A stretch of DNA of 64,000 nucleotides from the NCBI RefSeq assembly GCF_010586825.1, contig NZ_JAAAGB010000007.1, forward strand, positions 243,466 to 307,465, written 5' to 3'. Under the pieces are notes generated by a model. It was given only the letters and a program-made list of their open reading frames with translations. It did no database searches and was not told the origin of the DNA. This DNA comes from Draconibacterium mangrovi. Its GTDB lineage: Bacteria; Bacteroidota; Bacteroidia; Bacteroidales; Prolixibacteraceae. Positions within the stretch are counted from its first letter, which is position 1, and every line of letters begins with the position of its first letter. Below are positions 33,013 to 41,345 of the stretch, piece by piece. The translations under genes were made by a program, and so were the position numbers.

Positions 33013-36000
33013 TTAAAAAGTTAATTGAACTCCCAAAGTCCAGGTACGGGTACGTGGATAAATGTTATTATGCCACTCGAAACCAGGGTCCAAACCATTG
33101 ATGTTCGACTCCGGATCCATTCCCGAATAAGACGTAATGGTAAACAGATCTCTACCGGTAACATATACATTGGCATTTTCCAACCAGTTGATGTTCCGTG
33201 TGTTAAAACGATAACGCAGAGTTAAGGCTTTCAGTTTGATGAAATCACCGTCTTCAATCCAGTAATCAGAAAGTTCTTTCTCGCCTGTAACATCTTTGTT
33301 TTTATCAAATGCATGCGACAAAACGTTTTGTTCTTCAACATTTGGCAAGCCATAGTACATATCAATTGTATTGTATATATCATGTCCTAACCAACTGGTA
33401 AAAAAGGCTTCCAGTTCCCAGTTTTTAAAACCAACTGTATTGTTCCACGACATTTGAACTTTAGGAATTGCATTTCCTACGAATGCTTTGTCGTCGTTTG
33501 TTTTTGTTTGCTGAGTAACATCAAAGGCGTTTCCGTCTTTGTCGTACAACATCCAGTTTCCTTCGTCAGTGAATCCGGCAAAACGCCATACGTAGAACTT
33601 ACCAATGTCTTGTCCGGGGAACAAACGAACCGCATTACCCGGAGAGCCAGGAGCAGGAAATCCTACCCTATCCCAATAGGTTTGACTGCCCCAAAGCGAC
33701 TCCAGGGTAGATTTATTGTGTGAAATACGGAATGTGGTTGAATAATCCCAGTTGGCAGAACTTACTGCATCGTAATTAAGCTCCGCTTCCCAACCTTTGT
33801 TTCGTAAACTACCAACATTCATCGTTGTTTTGTCGTGTACAGCAGGTGGCACTGAAACAGAAATATCGTAGATCATTTTATCAACCTTACGATCGTATAA
33901 ATCGAACTTACCGGTTAATTTGTTATCAAATAATCCGAAATCAACACCTACGTTGTACTCTTTTTTCTCTTCCCACTGCAGTTCTCTATTTTGGTTATGT
34001 GCCGATCCGTAGGTATAAATCCATTCATCATCAACCAACCACCAGGTATCAGAAGCATACATACGTGTTGCTGCGCCCGGCGAAAAACTTTGGTTACCTG
34101 TAACACCATAACCTCCACGTAGTTTTAAATCGCTAACAGCAGTTACATTATCCATAAACGATTCATCACTGATGCGCCATCCGGCGGATACCGCAGGGAA
34201 AAATCCCCATTGGTTATCTTTATAAAATTTCGAAGAACCTTCGTATCGTCCGCTTACCGAAAGAATATATTTTTCGCGGAATGTGTAGTTTGCACGACCA
34301 AAGAAAGCGATCAATCTTTCGCGAGGATCTTTCCACGATCCCATTCCGGCTTTACCTTCCGAAAGGAATGTGCCTTTTCCCATATCCCAGGCTTCAATAC
34401 CATCAACCGGAAAATCGTAGTTCTCCATGTTAAAACCGTCGGCATTAAACTCCTGGAAACTATAACCTGCCACTGCGTTAATTGAATGTTCTCCAAAAGT
34501 GTTAATGTATTTTGCCAACCATTCGAAAGTTTTATCCATATTTCTTCCGTATGCCTGACGGGCATGACCAGCCCGGGCGTTATCCAGCGACTCTTTGTGT
34601 TGTGCTGAATAGTATAAAATATCGCGGTATTCGTTTGCACGGTGAGCTATCATTGCCTGGGTGCTTAAATTATCGGTGATATTAAGTTTCAACGTCACAT
34701 CACCAAGGAAATTGGTTGCATGTCCCTGATCGGTGCGTAAATTAATATCGGCAACCGGGTTGTAGTATTCCCAACCTCCAGTCCAAACATTATAACCATG
34801 AACTTGCGTATCGTCGTAAGCAGGTTGTGTTGGATTCAGTTTCAAAGCCATATCAAAAATACCATTGTGCGAACGATCGCTGTTTGTTTTGCGGTAATCA
34901 GCATGTGCAATAATTTCAGCAAAACCATCCATTAATGTGAAGTTGGCATTAATACGGCCACCCATTTCTTCTCTTTTATCACCAATGGCAATACCTTCCT
35001 GATCGGAAGCTAAAAACGTGGCATAAATACGAGAAGTTTCAGAACCACCACTTAAGTTAATATGATGACGCTGGCTGAAAGGGTTGTCAACAGTAACTTC
35101 GTTGTACCAATCGGTAGAGCTTCCGTAATCAGTTCCCAAATCGTTGGCAACAAATTCTTCGGCACTTAAAACTTCCGGTTTACGGCGAATGGTTTCGGTA
35201 GTAAACTCCGATGTATAAGTCAGACGAATTTTTCCGGCTTTTGCCGATTTGGTAGTAATAAGAATTACACCACCAGCAGCACGCGTACCATAAATTGCTC
35301 CGGCCGATGCATCTTTTAACACATCGATCGACTCAATATCTTCGCGGCTTACCGAGTTTAAACTACCACCCGGAACACCATCTATAACAATAAGTGGTCC
35401 TTGTCCGGCCAAAACCGATGCCACACCACGCAATTGCACTGATGTTGAAGCATTCGGACTGGTTCCGTTAGTCGACTGAATACTTAAACCGGTAACTTTT
35501 CCCTGCATGCCGATAAGTGGATTTCCGGATCCACCCGGAATCAGATCTTTCGATTTTACTGTGGTAATTGAACTGGTTACTTCTTTTTTCTCCAAAGTAC
35601 CATAACCTACTACAACTACTTCGCCAACGTCAATTGCATCACCAAGCATGGTTACATTTACTTCGGTTTGCCCCCCAACTTCAATTTCCTGGGTTTGCAT
35701 TCCAACAAACGAGAACTGTAGTACGGCATCCGCAGGAACATTTCCTAAGGTATACTCTCCTTCCAGGTTAGTTACAGTTCCATTCGTAGTTCCTTTTACA
35801 ACAATTGTTACACCAGGCAATGGTATTCCGTCGTTGTCGGTAATCACTCCCCGAACAGTTTTCTGCTGTGATTCCATATCACTGCCATTTCCGGAGTTGT
35901 CCTTAGTTATAACAATGTCTTTATTAAGTACTCTGTACTTCAATCCGGTACCAATAAGAACATCTTCTAATACATGCTCAACAGTAGCTTTGGCATATAC

Positions 36001-36261
36001 GGCATCAACCTTTTTATATCGGGGCAGATGCTCGTTTTTGTAAAAGATGTCAAATTCAGTTTGGTCTTGAATGGATTGAAAAACGTTCTCAAGACTTGCA
36101 TCGTGTAACTCCATGTCAATCCGCACTGATTGCGAATAAACACTAGCCGATGCACTGACTAAACTTATTAAAATTAAAAAAAGGGATAGTTTCATAATAA
36201 GAAACAGTTTTCGCCCCTTCCTCCTTTCAAAAAGGAAGCGGTGGTTTAGTTTTTTTTTCAT
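33013..36261 (-). CDS. SusC/RagA-family TonB-linked outer-membrane transporter with STN domain
   Basis: A 1082-residue protein. The predicted start at 36261 gives a basic N-terminal stretch before the hydrophobic signal (MKLSLFLILISLVSASASVY, from residue 23). Residues about 47-120 are a secretin/TonB short N-terminal (STN) domain that signals to the FecR anti-sigma factor. A carboxypeptidase-regulatory domain (VRGVITDNDGIPLPGVTI) and then the plug (EVVVVGYGT, SIQSTNGTSP, IYGTRAAGGVILITTK) follow, and the barrel ends ...TRTWTLGVQLTF. The STN domain ties it to the ECF sigma/FecR pair immediately upstream. Confidence 0.93.
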   Translation of the reverse strand: MKKKLNHRFLFERRKGRKLFLIMKLSLFLILISLVSASASVYSQSVRIDMELHDASLENVFQSIQDQTEFDIFYKNEHLPRYKKVDAVYAKATVEHVLEDVLIGTGLKYRVLNKDIVITKDNSGNGSDMESQQKTVRGVITDNDGIPLPGVTIVVKGTTNGTVTNLEGEYTLGNVPADAVLQFSFVGMQTQEIEVGGQTEVNVTMLGDAIDVGEVVVVGYGTLEKKEVTSSITTVKSKDLIPGGSGNPLIGMQGKVTGLSIQSTNGTSPNASTSVQLRGVASVLAGQGPLIVIDGVPGGSLNSVSREDIESIDVLKDASAGAIYGTRAAGGVILITTKSAKAGKIRLTYTSEFTTETIRRKPEVLSAEEFVANDLGTDYGSSTDWYNEVTVDNPFSQRHHINLSGGSETSRIYATFLASDQEGIAIGDKREEMGGRINANFTLMDGFAEIIAHADYRKTNSDRSHNGIFDMALKLNPTQPAYDDTQVHGYNVWTGGWEYYNPVADINLRTDQGHATNFLGDVTLKLNITDNLSTQAMIAHRANEYRDILYYSAQHKESLDNARAGHARQAYGRNMDKTFEWLAKYINTFGEHSINAVAGYSFQEFNADGFNMENYDFPVDGIEAWDMGKGTFLSEGKAGMGSWKDPRERLIAFFGRANYTFREKYILSVSGRYEGSSKFYKDNQWGFFPAVSAGWRISDESFMDNVTAVSDLKLRGGYGVTGNQSFSPGAATRMYASDTWWLVDDEWIYTYGSAHNQNRELQWEEKKEYNVGVDFGLFDNKLTGKFDLYDRKVDKMIYDISVSVPPAVHDKTTMNVGSLRNKGWEAELNYDAVSSANWDYSTTFRISHNKSTLESLWGSQTYWDRVGFPAPGSPGNAVRLFPGQDIGKFYVWRFAGFTDEGNWMLYDKDGNAFDVTQQTKTNDDKAFVGNAIPKVQMSWNNTVGFKNWELEAFFTSWLGHDIYNTIDMYYGLPNVEEQNVLSHAFDKNKDVTGEKELSDYWIEDGDFIKLKALTLRYRFNTRNINWLENANVYVTGRDLFTITSYSGMDPESNINGLDPGFEWHNNIYPRTRTWTLGVQLTF

Positions 36262-36313
36262 AGTTTCGCTACGATTTTAATTTATAAATCAAAAAATTTA
36301 CATTAGTAATGTT

Positions 36314-36349
36314 AAACGGGAAGTATGTGGCGTATTTCCCGTTTTTTTT
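36314..36349 (+). terminator. Hairpin with plus-strand T-run in the fecR-susC gap
   Basis: AAACGGGAA (36314-36322) pairs with TTCCCGTTT (36336-36344), and T8 follows on the plus strand. On the minus strand, the coding direction, only three T follow, so as a fecR terminator it would be weak. It lies in the susC leader, about 60 bp before the susC start. Confidence 0.45.
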
Positions 36350-36424
36350 AGATGCATAGGTATTTCATTTCATAGGCAGAATTTGTTTTAGTTAGCTAGT
36401 TTGTTAAATAAAATTTGTGAAATG

Positions 36425-37420
36425 TTATTTCAGCTTCACCGTAATATTGTCTTTATCAACTTGGTAGTTTATTGGCACTAACTCGTTGATTACTTCAAAG
36501 TGCTGTTCAATTGGTTTATGTTTTCTCAATACTCCTGAGATATATTCGTATTTAAATTCGTCTTTCGGGTAATCAATTTCTACATCCCACCAGCGCTCCA
36601 TAATTTTAAAAACCTTGTCGACCGATTCGTTGCGGAATTCATATCGTCCTTCGCGCCAGGCAGTGTAAATATCAAAGTCTTTTTCCCCTATTGCAACCTC
36701 GGCCGTTTCGGTGTAAAAAGTTGCCTGTTCGCCGGGATACAAATCCTTAAAGAAATTGCCCGAAATGATTTTAACTTTTCCTTCCACCAAGGTGGTCTCA
36801 ATCATTTTATCTTCGGGATACTCGCAAATATTAAACTTGGTTCCGGTAACTTTTACGGTGTGATTGCCTGTTTTTACCAGGAACGGATTCTTCTCACTCG
36901 AAGTAACCTCAAAATAAGCCTCACCACGTAAGCTGATCTCCCGGTTCTTTTCAGTAAAATCTGATGGGAAAGAAAGCTGCGAGCCGGCATTAAGCCAAAC
37001 ATGTGTACCATCGGCTAAAAACACTTCCTTTATTTGTCCTTTTATCGCTTCAACGGTACGCATCTCAACTTTGCGCGCTGATGCACTGTCCGAATATATA
37101 TAATGGCTCATCCAACCAACTCCTAAAGCCACAACAACAATTGCTGCAATTTTCACCAGCTCCTTAAAATATCCTTGTTTAACCTTCGAAATATTTATTC
37201 GTTTTTCTAATTCAAGCCATTCATTGTTTTCTAAAACTTTTAACCTGTCCGAATCAATTTCTGCAGCATTCCAAATATCTTTTTCTTTGAACAGTTTCTT
37301 TCTGTTCTCCGGATTTTCATTCAGCCAATTCATCAATGTGGCTTTTTCTTGCTGGTCTGCATTTCCTTGAATAAAATGCAGAATAACCTGATCTATATTT
37401 TCAGTGTTTTTCTCGTTCAT
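36425..37420 (-). CDS. FecR-family anti-sigma factor
   Basis: A 331-residue protein. An N-terminal cytoplasmic DUF4880/FecR_N part (about residues 1-82, FIQGNADQQEKATLMNWLNE) holds the sigma factor. One membrane helix lies near 86-108 (IAAIVVVALGVGWMSHYIYS). The periplasmic FecR domain has LADGTHVWLNAGSQLSFPS and REISLRGEAYFEV, and the C-terminal part (DUF4974-like) ends YQVDKDNITVKL. It receives the signal from the STN domain of the SusC-like receptor and releases the ECF sigma factor. It is 44 bp after the sigma gene. Confidence 0.9.
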   Translation of the reverse strand: MNEKNTENIDQVILHFIQGNADQQEKATLMNWLNENPENRKKLFKEKDIWNAAEIDSDRLKVLENNEWLELEKRINISKVKQGYFKELVKIAAIVVVALGVGWMSHYIYSDSASARKVEMRTVEAIKGQIKEVFLADGTHVWLNAGSQLSFPSDFTEKNREISLRGEAYFEVTSSEKNPFLVKTGNHTVKVTGTKFNICEYPEDKMIETTLVEGKVKIISGNFFKDLYPGEQATFYTETAEVAIGEKDFDIYTAWREGRYEFRNESVDKVFKIMERWWDVEIDYPKDEFKYEYISGVLRKHKPIEQHFEVINELVPINYQVDKDNITVKLK

Positions 37421-37464
37421 TTTTAATAAGAGTATTTAAGTACAAGATAACCCTACCTCAATCG

Positions 37465-38052
37465 CTAAATATTTTTAAGAATTAACAGGAAATAGGATAA
37501 ATTGAAGTCTTTAAATTCATCATGAAAGATTTTGAGAGCTTTTGAAATGTGCTTTTCAACCGTCTTTATCGACAGGTCGTACTTTTGTGCAATCTCTTTG
37601 TTCGACAAACCATTAAAACGGCTATCGTGAAATATCTGAACACATTTTGGAGGTAACTTCTCTAATGTATTTTGAATGCGGTCTCGGATTTCAAACTCCA
37701 AAATACTTTTTTCAGAATGCAGAAAATAATTTATTTCTTCCTGTTTCAACTGAAATTCAATCTCACTCTGTTTTTCGGCCCTGAAACGTTCTTTCTCAAA
37801 ATATTTGTAACAGCGATTTTTAACTATTGAAAAAAGGTAAGCTGACAAAGTAGTTTTTAATTCGATTCGCTTTCTGTTTTTCCAAAGCTCGTAAAAACAA
37901 TCCTGTACAAAGTCCTTCGCAAGATCCTCTTCAACAAATTTACGGGCGAAAAGAAAAAGCGGTTGGTAATACTTTGAAAATAACTCATTGAAGGCAGAAT
38001 AATCACCTTCTTTAATTTTCCTGAATAATATAGATTCAAGGTTGAGTTTCAT
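37465..38052 (-). CDS. ECF RNA polymerase sigma factor (FecI/SigW-like, Bacteroidetes family)
   Basis: A 195-residue sigma-70 protein of the Bacteroidetes RNA polymerase sigma-70 family. Region 2 is FNELFSKYYQPLFLFARKFV with DFVQDCFYELW, and region 4 is LPPKCVQIFHDSRFNGLSNK with the HTH EIAQKYDLSIKTVEKHISKA. It directs transcription of the SusC/SusD genes when freed by FecR. Its own start at 38052 lies 306 bp from the divergent E2-type gene. The length is normal. Confidence 0.92.
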   Translation of the reverse strand: MKLNLESILFRKIKEGDYSAFNELFSKYYQPLFLFARKFVEEDLAKDFVQDCFYELWKNRKRIELKTTLSAYLFSIVKNRCYKYFEKERFRAEKQSEIEFQLKQEEINYFLHSEKSILEFEIRDRIQNTLEKLPPKCVQIFHDSRFNGLSNKEIAQKYDLSIKTVEKHISKALKIFHDEFKDFNLSYFLLILKNI

Positions 38053-38358
38053 TAACAGAAAGCAAATTAGTTTAGTTACAGTTTAGTTTAAACACACAAA
38101 AGTATGCTTTTTGTGTAATTCGCAAACTGTTTAAAGACATACCACCTGTTTTATTATTCTATGCTTAATGGAGAAATAAGACCAAATACTTTAAAAGTAT
38201 TAAAAACACACCAGGATAGATTTTAGTGATTGTGCAGATAAAACATTAAACGCTGCACCTTTTTTTTAGGGATTTCCACAGAAACAATTACATTTGCGCC
38301 CTAAAGCCGCAATTATTCAATTTTTACACAGGAAACGATTGACACTTAAAATCGTTAT
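38053..38358. other. Divergent promoter region between the ECF sigma and E2-type genes
   Basis: A 306-bp A/T-rich stretch without ORFs. A near-consensus promoter for the E2-type gene is listed separately at 38266-38296. No clear promoter was found for the minus-strand sigma gene, and no RNA gene is visible. Confidence 0.5.
38266..38296 (+). promoter_or_regulatory. Bacteroidota-type promoter for the E2-type acyltransferase gene
   Basis: A TACATTTG box (38289-38296) matches the -7 element TAnnTTTG; 19 bp upstream is TTAG (38266-38269), a partial -33 TTTG. It lies 62 bp before the ATG at 38359. Confidence 0.5.
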
Positions 38359-39183
38359 ATGGAGCAAATTGATTATAATTCAGACTGGCGCAAAGTAGCG
38401 TCAACTATTTACAAAAAACCTACCGATTCCAAAATTTATGGTATGGTAGAGTTGGATGTTACTGATATTGAAAAATATATCGCCAAAAAGAGAAAAGAAG
38501 GCTTAAAAACCACACTTACTTATATTATCACACTTATTATTGGCAGGGCAATCAGAAACGAAGTGCCCGAATTGAACACCTTTGTGAACGGCTCGAAAAT
38601 TGCCCAACGTAAACAGGTCGACGGTGTAGTTAGTGTTTTACTCCCCGGAGGAGAAATGGGCTCGGTAAAAGTTGAAAATGCCGATCAGCAAACTATTCAG
38701 GAAGTTACCGACCAAATTGCAGAACATATCCGCGAGTCGCGAAAAGGAAACGAACGCGACGAAATGCAATCGAAAAATATGTTGGCGCGCGTTCCATGGC
38801 CTTTCCGGAAATGGTTATTCCGTTTGTACCGTGTACTCACTATCGACTGGGGAATTTCGTTGCCGGGAATTGGTCTCGATTCAAACAGTTTTGGATCGTA
38901 CGTGGTTTCAAATATTGGCACGGTTGGTCTCGATACCGGTTATGGTTCACTGCTTCCTTCTTCGAATGTATCACTGGTAATGATTCTCGGATCCGTTCAG
39001 AATAAACCTGCAGTTGTTAACGGGGAAATCGTTCCGCGCCGAATCATGTTGCTGTCTGCCACACTCGACCATCGTGTAGTAGACGGATCGCACGGAGGAC
39101 GCCTGTTCCGACACATTAAATTCCTGTTGAAAAATCCGCATCTCTTGGAAGAAAAGCCCGACGAAAACCTGGCTAAATTTTAA
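38359..39183 (+). CDS. Stand-alone 2-oxo acid dehydrogenase E2-type acyltransferase domain
   Basis: A 274-residue protein consisting only of the chloramphenicol-acetyltransferase-like catalytic domain of E2 (dihydrolipoamide acyltransferase) enzymes. SYVVSNIGTVGLDTGYGSL and LSATLDHRVVDGSHGGRLF carry the family's active-site HxxxDG. The lipoyl and E1/E3-binding domains that precede it in full E2 proteins are absent. Similar stand-alone proteins are widespread in Bacteroidota, with no proven function; it may acylate another substrate. It is monocistronic, 5' of the LacI regulator, and has a promoter match at 38266-38296. Confidence 0.8.
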   Translation: MEQIDYNSDWRKVASTIYKKPTDSKIYGMVELDVTDIEKYIAKKRKEGLKTTLTYIITLIIGRAIRNEVPELNTFVNGSKIAQRKQVDGVVSVLLPGGEMGSVKVENADQQTIQEVTDQIAEHIRESRKGNERDEMQSKNMLARVPWPFRKWLFRLYRVLTIDWGISLPGIGLDSNSFGSYVVSNIGTVGLDTGYGSLLPSSNVSLVMILGSVQNKPAVVNGEIVPRRIMLLSATLDHRVVDGSHGGRLFRHIKFLLKNPHLLEEKPDENLAKF

Positions 39184-39230
39184 GGATATTTCTTTTTCAA
39201 AATGTTGCTGAGCATTTTTGAAATATTTTT

Positions 39231-39263
39231 CCGTGTTCGTACACGGTAATACAAATATTTTTG
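39231..39263 (+). promoter_or_regulatory. Candidate LacI-family operator overlapping a promoter
   Basis: An inverted repeat, CCGTGT-TCGT-ACACGG (39231-39246), lies 9 bp upstream of a consensus -7 box TATTTTTG (39256-39263). The expected -33 position (39233-39236) falls inside the palindrome. This is the layout of an autoregulated LacI-type promoter, directly upstream of the regulator gene. Confidence 0.6.
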
Positions 39264-39340
39264 TTTAGTTTTGAAAGCGAGTAACTAAACCATCATTTTT
39301 TAATCTTAAAATCAGAAGCGCTATCGAACTAAATAAACAA

Positions 39341-40384
39341 ATACGAATTAAGGATATTGCCGAAAGAGCAAAGGTATCGATTGGTACTGTAGACAGGGTT
39401 TTGCATAACCGTGGGGAGGTTGCAGAAGCAACCAAAAAGAAGATTCTTGAAATTGTAAAAGAATTGAACTACCAGCCCAATATTTTGGCAAGTACGCTTG
39501 CCTCAAAAAAATCGGCCACATTTGCTACGCTACTCCCCGAACCTCCGGCAAGAGATGGATATTGGACAAAACCTATTAAAGGTATAAAAAGACGTATTTC
39601 GGAGTTGCCGCAATACGGGTTACAAATTGAGTCGTTTACCTTTAACCAGGCCGATTCAAAAAGTTTTGTGGAAGAAGCAAATAAAGTTCTTGCCATGAAA
39701 CCCGATGGCGTTGTACTGGCTCCCTTTTTCAAAAAAGAGGCTGCTGTTTTTATCGAAAAGTTAAAAGAACTGGAAATTCCTTTTGTTTTTATCGATTCGA
39801 ATATTAAAGACGTTGGCCAGCTTAGTTACATCGGCCAGAATTCTTATCAAAGTGGGTTGGTGTCGGGAAAATTACTTGATCTGATGTTGAGCGACGGAAA
39901 CATTCTTGTTATTCATTTTGCAAAAGAAATGGATAATCAGAACCACCTCGTGCAGCGCGAAATGGGAATTCACGATTGGTTTAAGCAAAAAAAGGATAAC
40001 AAACACGACCTGTTCACCATTGAAATTCCGGATACTAATTCGGATGAATGGATGCAAAAAGTAGAAAAAAATATTTCTGAAAAGAATATTAAAGGAATTT
40101 TGGTCACCAATTCGAAAGTGTTTTATGTGGGCCGTTTACTGAAAAAACTAAATATCAAAGACATTAAAGTAATCGGGCACGACCTCATTAAAGAAAATAT
40201 TAAATACCTGAAAGAAGATCTGGTACAGTTCCTTATCTGTCAACGCCCCGAAGAACAGGGCTACAATTCGGTGAACAAACTGTTCCGAAGCATCGTTCAA
40301 AAACGGGAAATTCAGGAAGAAAGTTACACCCCCATTGACATTGTTACCAAAGAGAATGTTGATTATTATAAAGAATTTAAATAG
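39341..40384 (+). CDS. LacI/PurR-family transcriptional regulator with non-standard start
   Basis: The protein has a LacI-type N-terminal HTH (R-I-K-D-I-A-E-R-A-K-V-S-I-G-T-V-D-R-V-L-H-N-R-G) and a periplasmic-binding-protein-like effector domain of about 280 residues. No ATG, GTG or TTG exists in frame between the upstream stop (39272-39274) and the TTG at 39401, which lies inside the recognition helix; starting there would destroy the HTH. I place the start at ATA 39341 because it gives MRIKDIA, the usual LacI beginning, in a 347-residue protein. A rare start codon or a sequencing error are the alternatives. It likely controls the sugar-acid operon that follows 5 bp later. Confidence 0.78.
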   Translation: MRIKDIAERAKVSIGTVDRVLHNRGEVAEATKKKILEIVKELNYQPNILASTLASKKSATFATLLPEPPARDGYWTKPIKGIKRRISELPQYGLQIESFTFNQADSKSFVEEANKVLAMKPDGVVLAPFFKKEAAVFIEKLKELEIPFVFIDSNIKDVGQLSYIGQNSYQSGLVSGKLLDLMLSDGNILVIHFAKEMDNQNHLVQREMGIHDWFKQKKDNKHDLFTIEIPDTNSDEWMQKVEKNISEKNIKGILVTNSKVFYVGRLLKKLNIKDIKVIGHDLIKENIKYLKEDLVQFLICQRPEEQGYNSVNKLFRSIVQKREIQEESYTPIDIVTKENVDYYKEFK

Positions 40385-40389
40385 ATATT

Positions 40390-41241
40390 ATGCAGGCACT
40401 ATCATTTAACGATTTAAAAGACAAAGTATGCGTAATTACCGGCGGTGCAGGTGTTTTGGGTACCGCCATGGTAAAAGCAATAGCATCGGTTGGCACCAAA
40501 ATCGCCATCGCCGATATTAATAAGGAAGTCGCCGATAAAGTTGCGGCAGAGATTGCGGCAGAATCAGGAGCTGAAGTAATTGGTGTTGCAGCCAATGTGC
40601 TCGATAAAGAATCGCTTGAGTTTGCCAAATCCGAGATTAATAAACGACTGGGACCAATTGATATATTGATTAATGGTGCCGGAGGAAACAGTCCGCAGGC
40701 AACGACAAAAGTAGAAACCATAACCGAGGATAATATTGACAACCTTGAAGACACTTTTTATGGTTTGCAAATGGAAGGTTTCGATAAAGTATTTGCGCTG
40801 AACTTTAAAGGCACTTTGCTGCCTACAATGGTATTTACACGCGACATGCTTGCCAATAGAAAAGGCGTTGTTCTTAATGTTTCGTCGATGAACTCGTACA
40901 AACCACTGACTAAAATTCCGGCCTACTCAGCCGCAAAAGCATCGATCAATAATTTTACCGAGTGGTTGTCGGTGCATCTTGCAAAAGTTGGCATCAGGGT
41001 AAATGCTATTGCTCCCGGATTTTTTATCACGCACCAAAACCGCTTTTTGGTTATGGATGAAAAAACAGGCAACTACTCTTCTCGCGGACAAAAAATTGTT
41101 GACAATACACCAATGGGAAAATTCGGTGAACCGGAAGATTTACAGGGCGCAACACTTTTCCTGATTTCTGATGTTTCAAATTTTATTACCGGAATTGTAA
41201 TCCCGGTTGACGGAGGATACAGTGCATTTGGTGGCGTTTAA
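40390..41241 (+). CDS. SDR-family D-mannonate (fructuronate) oxidoreductase-like enzyme
   Basis: A 283-residue SDR. NAD(P) binding is at VITGGAGVLGTAMV near residues 17-30, the NNAG-like motif is INGAGG, and the catalytic triad is S/Y/K: Ser in NVSSMNSYKPL, then YSAAK. It resembles the SDR-type UxuB/YjmF group, with the residues 94-104 region GGNSPQATTKV and the C-terminal FITGIVIPVDGGYSAFGGV. It would interconvert a hexulosonate and an aldonate such as fructuronate and mannonate. The substrate is inferred from context and fold only. It starts 5 bp after the LacI gene; the next gene begins about 100 bp later. Confidence 0.8.
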   Translation: MQALSFNDLKDKVCVITGGAGVLGTAMVKAIASVGTKIAIADINKEVADKVAAEIAAESGAEVIGVAANVLDKESLEFAKSEINKRLGPIDILINGAGGNSPQATTKVETITEDNIDNLEDTFYGLQMEGFDKVFALNFKGTLLPTMVFTRDMLANRKGVVLNVSSMNSYKPLTKIPAYSAAKASINNFTEWLSVHLAKVGIRVNAIAPGFFITHQNRFLVMDEKTGNYSSRGQKIVDNTPMGKFGEPEDLQGATLFLISDVSNFITGIVIPVDGGYSAFGGV

Positions 41242-41345
41242 CGGAATTATTTGAGCTATCAGAAATTACTAAAAGCAGGTTACATCAGCAACAAAACACC
41301 CCACAAACAGTACAACTTAATGTGGTATACAAAAAATCAATAAAT

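Noticed and set aside
35648..36043. 131-codon plus-strand frame opposite SusC
   Set aside because: Lies opposite the conserved STN and plug region; Ser/Thr/Pro-rich composition is a typical shadow.
38300..38358. tRNA or RNA gene between sigma factor and E2-type gene
   Set aside because: No cloverleaf or conserved tRNA ends could be found; short A/T-rich leader only.
39401..40384. LacI-family protein starting at TTG 39401
   Set aside because: This start falls inside the DNA-recognition helix and would remove the first half of the HTH, so a start further upstream is preferred.
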